This document shows, piece after piece, positions 17,566 to 26,830 of a stretch of 64,000 nucleotides of DNA (position 1 is the stretch's first letter; each line of letters opens with the position of its first letter). This DNA is from Streptomyces uncialis (lineage in GTDB: Bacteria > Actinomycetota > Actinomycetes > Streptomycetales > Streptomycetaceae): positions 186,001 through 250,000 of the forward strand of contig NZ_LFBV01000004.1 of assembly GCF_001905345.1 (NCBI RefSeq), read 5' to 3'. Position numbers and translations under genes: made by a program. A model generated the notes under the pieces. It was not told the DNA's origin. It ran no database searches and was given only the letters and a program-made list of their open reading frames with translations.

Positions 17566-17773
17566 AGCGACCGCGTGACCGCGTGACCGGGCCGGGCGGG
17601 GTGCGGGCCCGTTGCCCGGGCACGCGAGGACACAGGACACCGAGGGACCAGGACACCGAGGGACTGGGGGACCCGGGGACCGGGAGACCAAGAGCATCAG
17701 CGCATCAGGAGACCAGAGGACCGAGGAGGCCGGCGGACACCAGGGGACCAGGGGCGGCAGGGGACCGGGGTGC

Positions 17774-17802
17774 TTGCATAGAAATGTGACCTGTCGTATA
17801 GA
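17774..17802 (+). promoter_or_regulatory. argF promoter, possible ARG box
   Basis: TTGCAT (17774-17779) and TATAGA (17797-17802) with a 17-base spacer give a good vegetative promoter about 50 bases before the argF start. TTGCATAGAAATGTGA over the -35 is an imperfect palindrome that could be an ArgR box; this last point is inference. Confidence 0.65.
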
Positions 17803-17854
17803 CTTCCAAGTCCTCCCACCTCTTCGTCAGCCGTCCACGCCCCTGGAGCCCAGC

Positions 17855-18889
17855 ATGGTGACTGTCCCGACCGGTTTCACCGGCCGTCACTTCCTCAAGG
17901 AGGTGGACTTCACCGCCGACGAGTTCCGGGCCCTGGTCGCCCTGGCCGCAGAGCTGAAGGCGGCGAAGCGGGCGCGCACCGAGACCCCCCTGCTGCGCGG
18001 CCGGAACATCGCCCTCATCTTCGAGAAGACCTCGACCCGCACCCGCTGCGCCTTCGAGGTCGCCGCCGCCGACCAGGGGGCCGCCACCACCTACCTCGAC
18101 CCCTCCGGCTCCCAGATGGGGCACAAGGAGTCGGTCAAGGACACCGCCCGCGTGCTCGGCCGGATGTACGACGCGATCGAGTACCGCGGCGACAGCCAGC
18201 CCGCGGTCGAGGAACTCGCCGCGTACGCGGGTGTCCCCGTCTACAACGGGCTGACGGACGACTGGCACCCCACCCAGATGCTCGCCGATGTGCTCACCAT
18301 GACCGAGCACACCGCCAAGTCGCTCGACCGGGTCGCCTTCGCCTACCTCGGTGACGCCCGCTTCAACATGGGCAACTCGTACCTCGTCACGGGCGCGCTG
18401 CTGGGTATGGACGTCCGGATCGTGGCGCCCCAGGCGTACTGGCCCGCGCCCGCCGTCGTCGCCCGTGCCCGCGAGCTGGCCGCGGCCAGCGGTGCCACCG
18501 TCACCCTGACCGAGGACATCGGGCAGGGCGTGCGCGGCGCCGACTTCGTCGCGACCGATGTGTGGGTGTCGATGGGGGAGCCCAAGGAGGTGTGGGACGA
18601 GCGGATCGCCGCGCTCGGCCCGTACGCCGTGACCATGGACGTGCTGCGCGCCACCGGCAACGCGGACGTCCGCTTCCTGCACTGCCTCCCGGCCTTCCAC
18701 GACCTCGGCACCCAGGTGGGCCGTGATCTGTACGAGCGGCACGGACTGGAGTCGCTGGAGGTCACCGACGAGGTCTTCGAGTCGTCTCACTCCGTCGTCT
18801 TCGACGAGGCGGAGAACCGCCTGCACACCATCAAGGCCGTCCTGGTGGCGACCCTGTCCGACCCGGCGGAGGCCCGGTCCGGCAGCTGA
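17855..18889 (+). CDS. argF: Ornithine carbamoyltransferase
   Basis: The 344-residue enzyme makes citrulline from ornithine and carbamoyl phosphate. Carbamoyl-phosphate binding is shown by FEKTSTRTRCAFE and by HPTQMLAD; the ornithine loop is HCLPAFHD, and SMGE marks the later family motif. Start ATG 17855 follows TGGAGCCC. With the adjacent arcA it could run catabolically (phosphorolysis of citrulline) or anabolically; the promoter's possible ARG box favours biosynthesis. Low-complexity GC-rich DNA (18890-19100) follows. Confidence 0.95.
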   Translation: MVTVPTGFTGRHFLKEVDFTADEFRALVALAAELKAAKRARTETPLLRGRNIALIFEKTSTRTRCAFEVAAADQGAATTYLDPSGSQMGHKESVKDTARVLGRMYDAIEYRGDSQPAVEELAAYAGVPVYNGLTDDWHPTQMLADVLTMTEHTAKSLDRVAFAYLGDARFNMGNSYLVTGALLGMDVRIVAPQAYWPAPAVVARARELAAASGATVTLTEDIGQGVRGADFVATDVWVSMGEPKEVWDERIAALGPYAVTMDVLRATGNADVRFLHCLPAFHDLGTQVGRDLYERHGLESLEVTDEVFESSHSVVFDEAENRLHTIKAVLVATLSDPAEARSGS

Positions 18890-19166
18890 CGGGCGGCGGC
18901 TCCTCCCGGCCGCCCGCATCCCGGTCCCGGTCCCGGTACCCGTCCCCGTACCCGTCCTGACTCTGGCTCTGACCCTGGCCCTGGCCCGTCCCACCGCTCG
19001 CCGGTGGAGCGGCGTTCAGCGGTGATGGCGTGTGTACAAGGCACACGTCAGGCGGCTTCCCGACAACTCCCACCGGTCGGTCGACGCGGTCGAGCGGTAC
19101 CTGATGTTCTTCACGCCGAGGGACCAGGGGAGCGCGGAGCCGTCACCGCGCCGGAGAGGACACAGC

Positions 19167-20441
19167 ATGGAGAACACGACGAACGGGACCCCCGCGCTGA
19201 GCGAGGACGCCGGGTACGGGGTGGCCGAGCACGGGGTCGAGGACGGCTGGGGGAAGGTCGCCGACGTGTTCCGCGCGAACTTCGCGGGGGAGCCCGGCGA
19301 GGTCGGTGCGGCCTGTGGTGTCTACGTGGGCGGGCGGCCCGTCGTCGATCTGTGGGGCGGCCTCGCCGACCGCGAGGCGAACCGGCCGTGGCGCGGGGAC
19401 ACCATCGTCCAGGTGGCGTCCACGACGAAGGGTGCCACCGCGATCTGCGCCCATATGCTGGCGCAGCGCGGTGAGCTGGATCTGGACGCCCCGGTGGTCC
19501 GGTACTGGCCGGAGTTCGGTGCCGCGGGCAAGGAACGGATATCGGTGCGCTGGCTGCTGTCGCACCAGGCCGGACTGCCGCTCGTCGACGGACCGCTGAC
19601 GTTCGAGCAGGCATGCGACTGGGACCCGGTGATCCGCGCGCTCGAAACGCAGGAGCCGCTGTGGCGGCCGGGTACGGAGCACGTCTACCACAGCGTCACG
19701 TACGGGTTCCTGGTCGGCGAGGTCGTGCGCCGGATCTCCGGCAGGTCGCTCGGTACGTTCTTCGCCGAGGAGGTGGCCGCCCCGCTCGGACTGAGCGCCT
19801 GGATCGGGCTGCCCGAGGAGCAGGAGGACCGGGTGGCCCGGATCGCGGCCGCCGCGCCGTTCGGTCTGGAGGAGCTGATCGCCGGGATGGCCGCGGCGAC
19901 CGGGCTGGACCCGGACACGGTCGTCGCGTGGGTCGAGGCCGTGTGGGGCGCCGACTCGGTCCAGGCCCGCAGCGGCGAGCTCGGTGGCGCGCTGGACAAC
20001 ACCTCCGACTACTACACCACCCGGGCCTGGCGCGCGGCGGAGTTCCCGGCGGCCAACATGCTCTCGGACGCGCGCTCGGTGGCCCGGATGTACGCCGCCA
20101 CGGTGAGCGACGTGGACGGTGTCCGGCTGCTCGATCCGCCGGCGGTCGAGCGGGCGACGGCCGTCCAGACCGGCGGCACCCGGATGCACGGGCTGCCGCC
20201 GGGGCTCGACATCCCGGCGGAACGCTCCTTCAACATGTCGCTCGGGTTCTGGCGGGCCTGCCCGCCGATGCCGATGCTCGGGCCGGGGTCGTTCGGCCAC
20301 CCGGGCTCCGGCGGATCGATCGGCTTCGCGGACCCCGACGCCGGTGTCGGTTTCGGCTATGTCACCAACCTCTGGAACTTCCGGCCGGACGACCCCCGGG
20401 CGGCGAACCTGGTCAAGGCCGTCCGGGACTGCCTCGGGTGA
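19167..20441 (+). CDS. Serine hydrolase of the beta-lactamase/EstB family
   Basis: The 424-residue protein has the class C beta-lactamase fold: active-site SxxK as STTK in QVASTTKGATAICA (about residue 80), a Tyr motif in YHSVTYGFLVGE and a C-terminal HPGSGG-type KTG equivalent. Proteins with this pattern are esterases or carboxypeptidase-like enzymes. No signal peptide is seen, so it acts in the cytosol. Start ATG 19167 follows GGAGAGGA. A 21-base direct repeat spans its stop codon (20433-20474). Confidence 0.88.
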   Translation: MENTTNGTPALSEDAGYGVAEHGVEDGWGKVADVFRANFAGEPGEVGAACGVYVGGRPVVDLWGGLADREANRPWRGDTIVQVASTTKGATAICAHMLAQRGELDLDAPVVRYWPEFGAAGKERISVRWLLSHQAGLPLVDGPLTFEQACDWDPVIRALETQEPLWRPGTEHVYHSVTYGFLVGEVVRRISGRSLGTFFAEEVAAPLGLSAWIGLPEEQEDRVARIAAAAPFGLEELIAGMAAATGLDPDTVVAWVEAVWGADSVQARSGELGGALDNTSDYYTTRAWRAAEFPAANMLSDARSVARMYAATVSDVDGVRLLDPPAVERATAVQTGGTRMHGLPPGLDIPAERSFNMSLGFWRACPPMPMLGPGSFGHPGSGGSIGFADPDAGVGFGYVTNLWNFRPDDPRAANLVKAVRDCLG

Positions 20442-20522
20442 CGCACCGGCGACCTCGGGTGGCGCACCGGCGACGGCGCGTCGCGGTTCCGGGCCGGTCG
20501 TCCCGCGGCGGGGGCCGTCGCG

Positions 20523-20957
20523 TCAGGCGGGCCGCGGGCGGGGGAGCGCGGGCAGCGTGAACCACACCGCCTTGCCGGACTCGGTGGGGCGGTGCCCGCA
20601 GGACGAGCTCAGCGCGCGGATCAGCAGCAGTCCCCGTCCGTGCTCCTGCCAGGGGTCCGGCGGTCCCGCCGGATCGGGCCGGGTGAGACTGCCCGGCGGA
20701 CACGGGTCGGGATCGTGCACCTCGACCTGACAGCCGCCCGACCGCAGCTCGACCACCAGCTCTATCGGGTCGTCGCCCGAGGTGTGTTCCACGGCGTTCG
20801 CCACCAGCTCCGCCGTGAGGAGTTCCGCGGTGTCGCAGTCGGCGGCGTGCTCGATGTCCGCGAGCGCGGTCCGTACGAGCGCACGTGCCACCGGCACCGC
20901 GGCCGCGGAATGCGGCAACGCGATACGCCAGGAGGCGGGAGCGGAATGCTCGTACAA
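20523..20957 (-). CDS. Anti-sigma-type ATP-binding protein (RsbW-like)
   Basis: The 144-residue protein is a lone HATPase_c domain: LLTAELVANAVEHT is the N box with the Mg2+/ATP-binding Asn, VEVHDPDPCPP the G1 box and EHGRGLLLIRAL the G2 box. This matches the many small Streptomyces RsbW-like kinases that regulate sigma factors through partner switching. TTG 20957 is the only start after an in-frame stop 14 codons upstream. The gap 20958-21266 (309 bases) is Pro-codon-like GC repeat sequence with no gene. Confidence 0.85.
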   Translation of the reverse strand: MYEHSAPASWRIALPHSAAAVPVARALVRTALADIEHAADCDTAELLTAELVANAVEHTSGDDPIELVVELRSGGCQVEVHDPDPCPPGSLTRPDPAGPPDPWQEHGRGLLLIRALSSSCGHRPTESGKAVWFTLPALPRPRPA

Positions 20958-21266
20958 GGCGAATCCGATCGGGCGAGAATGGTTCTGCCGTCAACCAAGG
21001 AAATGGTACGGGGTGCCCCCGCCCCACCGACGGCAGGGCGCCCCCACGCCCTCCACCCCAGGTGGGACCCCCCGCCCGGTACCGCCACCGCACCGTTCCG
21101 GGACCGGGTGCCGCCCCGCCCCGGCCCCGCCGACCGCGCGTCGGCACCGGCCCAGCCCTGCCACCGCCCCGCCCCGGCACCGCCCAGCACCGGCATTGCC
21201 GCCGCGCCCCTGGTACCCCGCGCCGCCCCGGTACCGCCGCCGCGCCCCACCATTGCCCCCGGACCG

Positions 21267-21917
21267 CTACCGCACCGCACCGCCCCGGTCGGTACCGGTC
21301 CCGGCCCGGTCGGTCCCGGCCCCGTCGGGCCAGGCGGTCATGGCGATGTCGGCGACCCGTTCCAGGGCTTCGCGGCCGACACCGTCGCACGCCTGGGTGG
21401 ACATGCCCTGAAGCGTGGCCGCGTAGAACATGGCGAGCGCGGGGACATCGACCGAGGGGGCCAGGCGCCCGGCCCGCGCGTCGGCGGCGATCCTCTCCTG
21501 GAGCGCGTCCCTGCCCGCTTCGCGCAGGGCGCGCAGTTCGGCCTTGACCTCGTCGGCCGCCGGGGTGCAGTTGGTCGCGGCGGTGATGATCATGCAGCCG
21601 GGCGGATGGCCCGGGTCGGTGTACTCGTGGGCGGCCTCGCGCAGCACCCGCCGGATCGCCAGGAACGCCGTCGTCTCCTCCGCCAGCGCCCGTCCACCGA
21701 ACGCGCCGTAGGTCACCCGGTACCGGCCGATCGCCTCACGGAAGAGCCTCCGCTTGTCCCCGAAGGCTCCGTACAGGCTGGGTGCGTTGATCCCCATCGC
21801 CGCGGTGAGCGCGGCGATCGAGGTGGCCTCGTAGCCGTGCAGCCAGAACTCGGTGAGCGCGCGCTCCAGGGCGACCTCACGGTCGAAGCTCCTGGGGCGG
21901 CCTCCGGTCTTCGTCAT
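21267..21917 (-). CDS. TetR-family repressor
   Basis: The 216-residue protein begins GRPRSFDREVALERAL and has the TetR helix-turn-helix ATSIAALTAAMGINAPSLYGAFG. The C-terminal half has the TetR_C ligand-binding shape with a CMIITAATNC segment (two Cys that might sense thiols or electrophiles). The gene is divergent from the alpha/beta hydrolase it probably controls. TAAAAT (21924-21929) lies six bases before ATG 21917 on this strand, so the mRNA is likely leaderless, and an operator adjoins it, which allows self-repression. Confidence 0.9.
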   Translation of the reverse strand: MTKTGGRPRSFDREVALERALTEFWLHGYEATSIAALTAAMGINAPSLYGAFGDKRRLFREAIGRYRVTYGAFGGRALAEETTAFLAIRRVLREAAHEYTDPGHPPGCMIITAATNCTPAADEVKAELRALREAGRDALQERIAADARAGRLAPSVDVPALAMFYAATLQGMSTQACDGVGREALERVADIAMTAWPDGAGTDRAGTGTDRGGAVR

Positions 21918-21929
21918 GGAGGCATTTTA

Positions 21930-21977
21930 TAGCGCTCGCTAAGAAACCTGCTACCGTCGGATTGCTAGTGATCGCTA
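21930..21977. promoter_or_regulatory. Twin TetR operators between divergent genes
   Basis: TAGCGCTCGCTA (21930-21941, perfect 5-bp arms) and TAGTGATCGCTA (21966-21977, one mismatch) share TAGNG-NN-CGCTA and are 36 bases apart centre to centre. Between them is TACCGT (21952-21957), a -10 for the hydrolase. The first adjoins the TetR -10, the second overlaps the hydrolase transcript start. Confidence 0.7.
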
Positions 21978-21999
21978 CAGAACATCTGAGGAGATCCCC

Positions 22000-22794
22000 G
22001 TGCCCGAAATCGCGCTGCCCGTACCGGTTTTCGCCCGCAGCGTCCAAGGTGCCGGGCCGGGGCTGCTCCTCGCCCACGGCGCGGGCGGAAGCGTCGCGGG
22101 CAACTACGGACCGATCCTCGACGGGCTCGCCGCGAACCGCACCGTCGTCGGTGCCGACTACCCCGGTACCGGGGCCACCCCCCGTTCGGCCGCACCCCTC
22201 ACCCTGGACGGGCTGGCCGACCAGCTGGTGGCCGCCGCGGTCGCCGAGGGGCTGGAGACCTTCGCGGTCGTCGGCTACTCCCTGGGTACCGCCGTCGCGA
22301 TACGGGCCGCCGTCCGGCACCCGGAGCGGGTCACCGCCCTGGTGCTGACCGCTCCGGTGGCCCGGCCCGACGCCGCGCTGCGCCGTCTCGCCGAACGCTG
22401 GCGGCACCTCCACACCTCCGGCGCCCATGTGCCGCTGGCCCGCTACCTCACACCTCTGGCGCTCGGCACGTCGGCGCTGGCGGCCATGAGCTCGGACGAG
22501 CTCGACGCCCTGGTGAGGGAGACCGCGCGATCCCTCCCGCCGGGCGGCGGCGATCACGCCGACCTGGTCGTCCGGACCGACGTCCGCGAGGATCTGGCCC
22601 GGATCGCGGTGCCGGTCCTCGTGATCTCCACGACCGAGGACTTCATGGTCGGTCCCGAGCTGCACCACGAGGTGGCCGAGGGGATCCCCGGGGCCCGGCT
22701 CGTCGGGATACCGACCGGCCATCTGCCCTTCGCCGAGCGCCCCGAAGCATGGCTGGCGCTCATCACGGACTTCCTGGACCACCTGGAACGCTGA
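22000..22794 (+). CDS. Alpha/beta hydrolase
   Basis: The 264-residue cytosolic protein has the oxyanion region LLLAHGAGG, nucleophile elbow GYSLG (Ser about residue 92), an Asp region LVISTTEDFMVG and a late His in IPTGHLPF. It is a standard esterase/lactonase-like fold of unknown substrate. Start GTG 22000 follows GAGGAG. The paired TetR repressor suggests substrate-induced expression, for example detoxification. Confidence 0.88.
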   Translation: MPEIALPVPVFARSVQGAGPGLLLAHGAGGSVAGNYGPILDGLAANRTVVGADYPGTGATPRSAAPLTLDGLADQLVAAAVAEGLETFAVVGYSLGTAVAIRAAVRHPERVTALVLTAPVARPDAALRRLAERWRHLHTSGAHVPLARYLTPLALGTSALAAMSSDELDALVRETARSLPPGGGDHADLVVRTDVREDLARIAVPVLVISTTEDFMVGPELHHEVAEGIPGARLVGIPTGHLPFAERPEAWLALITDFLDHLER

Positions 22795-22860
22795 CGCGGA
22801 CCGGAGCGATCGCCGCCTGCCGGTGTCAGGTCACGCCCCCGGCCTGGCGCGACAGCCCGG

Positions 22861-23397
22861 CTAGACCTCGCGGAGCCTGAAGCTCTGGTTGGAGTCGCCG
22901 CTGCACGTGAACTGGATGATGCCCGCGCCGGCCGCCTCGTCGGCGTTCGCGACGTCGAAGCACCTGAGGTCGATGGTGTGGATCGTGGACAGGGTCGCGT
23001 CCCCGGCGGCCGGGAAGGTGAGGAAGGTCTGGGAGAACCTGGGAAGCGTTCCGCAGGGGTACTGGATGATCCGTGTCCCGTTGCCGCGCTTCGCGGCCTC
23101 CAGATCGAGACACAGGTTGTCGGCGGTGCGGATCTCCACACCCCCGGCGACGGTGTTCACCCAGAACCGCTGGGTACGGGAGGTGTTGTCGCAGTCGGCC
23201 TGGACGAGCGGCGCGCCGCTGTCCGGGGTCCGCACATCGAGGCATTTGGCGGCGAAGGTCTCGATGGAGACCTGGGTGCCCGGCGGCTCGGCGGGCGCCG
23301 CGGCTTCGGGCGCGGCCAGGGCAGCCGGACCGGTGACGGCGCCCAGGGCGGCGGCCAGTACGGCCAGAGCGGTCAGCGCCTTGTGACGTGTGCGCAT
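22861..23397 (-). CDS. Secreted ricin-type beta-trefoil lectin
   Basis: The 178-residue product starts at ATG 23397 behind GAGGTG. Residues 1-30 are a signal peptide. The mature part is one beta-trefoil domain with QxW-like repeats: KCLDVRTPDSGAPLVQADC...TQRFWVN, NLCLDLEAAKRGNGTRIIQYPC...SQTFLT and RCFDVANADEAAGAGIIQFTC...NQSFRL. Such domains bind sugars. It stands alone, without a catalytic domain, so it is a free secreted lectin. Confidence 0.88.
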   Translation of the reverse strand: MRTRHKALTALAVLAAALGAVTGPAALAAPEAAAPAEPPGTQVSIETFAAKCLDVRTPDSGAPLVQADCDNTSRTQRFWVNTVAGGVEIRTADNLCLDLEAAKRGNGTRIIQYPCGTLPRFSQTFLTFPAAGDATLSTIHTIDLRCFDVANADEAAGAGIIQFTCSGDSNQSFRLREV

Positions 23398-23450
23398 GAC
23401 GACACCTCGGTTCCTCTGCGTCTCGGACGGGGCGCCGTGACATGCCCGCC

Positions 23451-23479
23451 CCGCTGGCAAGCTGATGGCTTGCCAGCGG
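23451..23479. promoter_or_regulatory. Perfect 12-bp-arm hairpin upstream of the lectin gene
   Basis: Arms CCGCTGGCAAGC and GCTTGCCAGCGG around TGATG, about 54 bases before the lectin start. It could be an operator, a leader structure or a second terminator after the metalloprotease gene. Confidence 0.6.
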
Positions 23480-23499
23480 AGACCGAGGGAAACAGCCGA

Positions 23500-23530
23500 G
23501 GCCGTCACCTCAGCCGTTCGGGTGACGGCC
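23500..23530. terminator. Hairpin terminator after the metalloprotease gene
   Basis: 10-bp arms GGCCGTCACC and GGTGACGGCC with an 11-base loop, 28 bases beyond the metalloprotease stop (23559). Confidence 0.65.
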
Positions 23531-23558
23531 CCGCTGCCGGGGCGGGTGCCTTGCCGGT

Positions 23559-26306
23559 TCAGGGAGCCGTGGGTTCTCCGGCCGCTTGGTGGATCCGGGT
23601 GCGGGTCTCGTCGGCCTGCTGCTGGATGCGCTGCTCGACGTGGGCCGGGACGCCCTGGTCGTGGAAGTGGGTGACGAGGGTGTCGAGGGTGGCGTCGGCG
23701 CGTTCGAGGTCACCGGCCTTGGCGTGGACGGTGGCGAGACGGCGCAGGGCGGCGTTGAGGGTGAGGTTGTCGAGTCCGGTGTCCTGGTCGGTGCGCGACG
23801 TGGCGATGGCCTCGGTGAGCTGGGTGACCGATGTGGTGATGTCGGGTTGGCGGACATGGAGTTGTCCGTCACCGATGGTCTGGAAGTGGCGTCCGGCGTT
23901 GGCGCCGTGTGCGAGGCGGGCGTAGGCGGCGAGCGGGTGGTCGCCGTGGCGTTCGATCAGTTCCTGGAGGGCGTCGTTGCCGCTGGTGAGATGGGGGGCG
24001 TCGGAGCCGAGGAAGGCGAGCAGGGTGCCCTGTTGGTCGCCGGTGAGGAGTTCACCGACCTCCTGGTCCGCGCGGTCCAGCGGGGTCCGGACCCGGAGGG
24101 TGCGGGTGGCGGAGACGGTGCGGGCGCCGTCGAGTCCGGTGTGGACGGCGGTGACCCGGTAGGTACCGGGTTCGGCGAAGTACAGTCCGTCGCTGCCGTA
24201 GCCGAGGTAGGCGGTCTCGTACACCGACGGCCGGTCCTCGGTGAGGGTGACCGTCCGTTCGGCGTCGCCGTGGCCGGTGCAGGCGCGGGCGACGGGGCGG
24301 AAGGCGCGGGTACGGCCGTAGGGGTCGCTGATCACGATGGTGGTGCGTTCGCCCTTCGGGCCGATGCTCGCGGCCACTGTCGCGTCCCCGGTCACACCGG
24401 TACGGGAGAGCCGGAGTTCGGCCATGACCGGTTCGCCGTAGCCGAAGACCTGCTTCCCCCCGAGGGAGAGGGAGAGCCCCGGGTCCTCACCGGCCGACGG
24501 GAGGATGAACGCCTGTGCGGTGGCGCTGAGGTCAAGGGCGGCGTTGGTGAGGGCGTTGTCACCGCCGGGGACGATATGACGGTAGTAGCCGTGGCGCAGA
24601 TGGCGCAGTTCGTTGTCGCTGAACTGGTAGGGGAAGTCCTGCCAGAAGTGCTGTCCTCCGGCCCGGTCACCGTTGTTGTACGCCTGCGGGTAGTTCATCC
24701 ACGACAGTTCGCCGAAGCCGCTGTTCGGCCCCAGCGGGGCGGGCGGTTTGGCAATGTTCTTCTCCCAGGCGTGGAGCATGTTGAAGACATGCCCGAGTTC
24801 GTGGACGTAGCAGAACAGCTCCATGGAGTCGCCGATGAGACCGTAGTCCCGCAGGGTGTCGTGGAAGACGACCATGCCCTGACGTTCCCTGCCCATCTGG
24901 TCGAACATGAGCCCGGCGGCACCGTCGAGGGTGTAGCGGGTGGCGACGAAGGTCCAGATCTTCCACTGCTCCACCTCGCGGTGCAGACTGAAGTTGGCCG
25001 TCATCGCGGCATGCAGCTCCGCCTCCGACCACCGCAGGTCGTCGCCCGAGGTATTGGCGACCACATTGACCTGCCCCGCGTTCTTCAGCTCGACGCCCGC
25101 CTCGGCGTAGGCGGAGGCGACGGTCAGGCTCCGGTGGCGGTAGCCCCGCGGGGCATTGCCCCGGGAGGTGTCGTACTGCTGGAAGACCTGGGTGCCCGCC
25201 AGGGCGTCGGTCTCCATCTCCACCGACCGCAGCGCCGGACCGGCGTAGTAGCAGCCGAGGTTCAGTTCCTGGCCGGCGCCGGCGCCGTGGAGGATCAGGC
25301 TGGCGTTGCTGCCTTCGGGGCTGGTCACGGCGGTCCGGGGGAGCGTGAGGAAGAGGTCGGTCAGCGGTGAGTTGTTCGCCCAGGACAGACCCGACTGGAT
25401 GAGGGTGAACCTGTTGACACTCGGTGTGACGATCAGAGTGCCGCTGGTGCGGAAGGAGTCGGTCCAGGTGTCGCCGGTGAACAGATCACCGCTGACGACG
25501 CCCAGCGGACGCTCGCCCTCCAGATCGACCCGGAGCTCGATCCGCTGGTTGCCGACGGCACCGGTCCAGCGACCGGTGACCGGACGGTAGGGAACGCGGA
25601 ACCGCTCCGGGAGCGCCGCCAGGCCGGGTATCCCGAGGCGGTCGAGAGCGCCGGAGGCCAGTAACCCGGTCCTCCAGTTCAGCAGAACACCCTGGGTGCC
25701 CTTGATCAGCAGACTCTGCCGGGTCCCGTCGGACGCCGCCTTGTACGCCGCGACATGATCCAGGTCCTGGCGGAACTCCTCCGGTAACCGCGCCCAGCCC
25801 GCACAGTCCGACGCGTCCGGACCGTCGGTGATCAGCGCCTCGCGCACCACCCCGGTGGACGAGTTCAGGGTGAGGACCCGGTTCCCCTTGAAGAAGTACG
25901 TCTGCCGCGCCCCGCCCGCCGCGTCGGGCGCCGGGAACAGGGCGTCGATCTGCGAACGCCACCCGGCCGGGAGCGCGGCGCCCCAGTTCTCCAGCCCGGC
26001 CCACGGCCCCTCGCTCAGGACCCTCCCCTGCTCCCAGTCGAACCACTCATAGGTGTCGCCCCGGAGGAACAGGCTCCGCAGGGACTCCCCGGGACGGGAC
26101 AGCAGCAGCGCGCAGTCACTCGCGTACAGCCCCTGGGCGTGGACCAGCTTCGGCACGATCGTGCTGAGCCACTCCTGGCTCAGCAAGCGCTGCTCGCTGA
26201 CCAGGGCACCCTCCTTGCCCCGCCCGAACAGCAGCCGCCACTCACCGCCCGCCGGATACGCCTGCACCCAGTTGTAGCCCGTCGTCCTGAACCGCATGAA
26301 CCCCAT
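23559..26306 (-). CDS. Hemopexin-repeat metalloprotease, HExxHxxNxxH site
   Basis: The 915-residue protein starts at ATG 26306 behind AGAGGAGAG. Residues 1-260 hold repeated blade-like segments (SLFLRGDTYEWFDWEQGRV, TYFFKGNRVLTLNSSTGVV, SLLIKGTQGVLLNWRTG) typical of hemopexin-like propellers. A beta-rich part and then a peptidase domain follow, with HELGHVFNMLH near residue 502, which keeps the three His and the Glu of metzincins but has Asn where Gly is usual. The C-terminal third looks like Ig-like and helical repeat sequence. No signal peptide is visible. A proteolytic role is likely, unproven. Confidence 0.72.
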   Translation of the reverse strand: MGFMRFRTTGYNWVQAYPAGGEWRLLFGRGKEGALVSEQRLLSQEWLSTIVPKLVHAQGLYASDCALLLSRPGESLRSLFLRGDTYEWFDWEQGRVLSEGPWAGLENWGAALPAGWRSQIDALFPAPDAAGGARQTYFFKGNRVLTLNSSTGVVREALITDGPDASDCAGWARLPEEFRQDLDHVAAYKAASDGTRQSLLIKGTQGVLLNWRTGLLASGALDRLGIPGLAALPERFRVPYRPVTGRWTGAVGNQRIELRVDLEGERPLGVVSGDLFTGDTWTDSFRTSGTLIVTPSVNRFTLIQSGLSWANNSPLTDLFLTLPRTAVTSPEGSNASLILHGAGAGQELNLGCYYAGPALRSVEMETDALAGTQVFQQYDTSRGNAPRGYRHRSLTVASAYAEAGVELKNAGQVNVVANTSGDDLRWSEAELHAAMTANFSLHREVEQWKIWTFVATRYTLDGAAGLMFDQMGRERQGMVVFHDTLRDYGLIGDSMELFCYVHELGHVFNMLHAWEKNIAKPPAPLGPNSGFGELSWMNYPQAYNNGDRAGGQHFWQDFPYQFSDNELRHLRHGYYRHIVPGGDNALTNAALDLSATAQAFILPSAGEDPGLSLSLGGKQVFGYGEPVMAELRLSRTGVTGDATVAASIGPKGERTTIVISDPYGRTRAFRPVARACTGHGDAERTVTLTEDRPSVYETAYLGYGSDGLYFAEPGTYRVTAVHTGLDGARTVSATRTLRVRTPLDRADQEVGELLTGDQQGTLLAFLGSDAPHLTSGNDALQELIERHGDHPLAAYARLAHGANAGRHFQTIGDGQLHVRQPDITTSVTQLTEAIATSRTDQDTGLDNLTLNAALRRLATVHAKAGDLERADATLDTLVTHFHDQGVPAHVEQRIQQQADETRTRIHQAAGEPTAP

Positions 26307-26830
26307 GACACGCTCTCCTCTCGAAGGCCCTGAAGCCCGGGGAAGCCCCAGCCGGAGCGGGATTCTGGCAGCGCCGCACCACCCCGAATACCCCACAACA
26401 AGAAGAGATGTCCGATTTCTGTGGCGTCCCCGTGTCACCGCGCCCGGACCTCCCACCTGCGACGAGGAACCGGGGTGCCACCCCGCCGCCGCCCGCGCAC
26501 GCCCCCGCCGGGCTTTGGCGTGAACGCCGGCGCCGCCCGGTCCGGACGCGCGGCGCGCGGGCTCCCCGTGGGTGGCGTCGGTGCTGCGGCGGAGCTGTCG
26601 TCGGTTCCGATCCGGGGCCACGCTCCGCCGCCGTCCGGCACCGGGGGAAGTACTCAGAACCGGTGAACCCGCCAAGGCCCATGGTTCGCCGCGCGGGCCG
26701 GTCCACGGTGCGTACCGGCGGGCGGTCGCGCCGCGAGGAACTCGGTGACCTGGGGCGATACGGCGTCCGGAGGTCCGCCCGCCCCGGACCGCCGCCCGGG
26801 AGTACGACCGCTCGACCCGGTCACGCTGCC

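Noticed and set aside
23586..25370. 594-codon plus-strand frame
   Set aside because: Antisense to the metalloprotease with HELGH and hemopexin-like segments; low-complexity Gly/Val-rich content.
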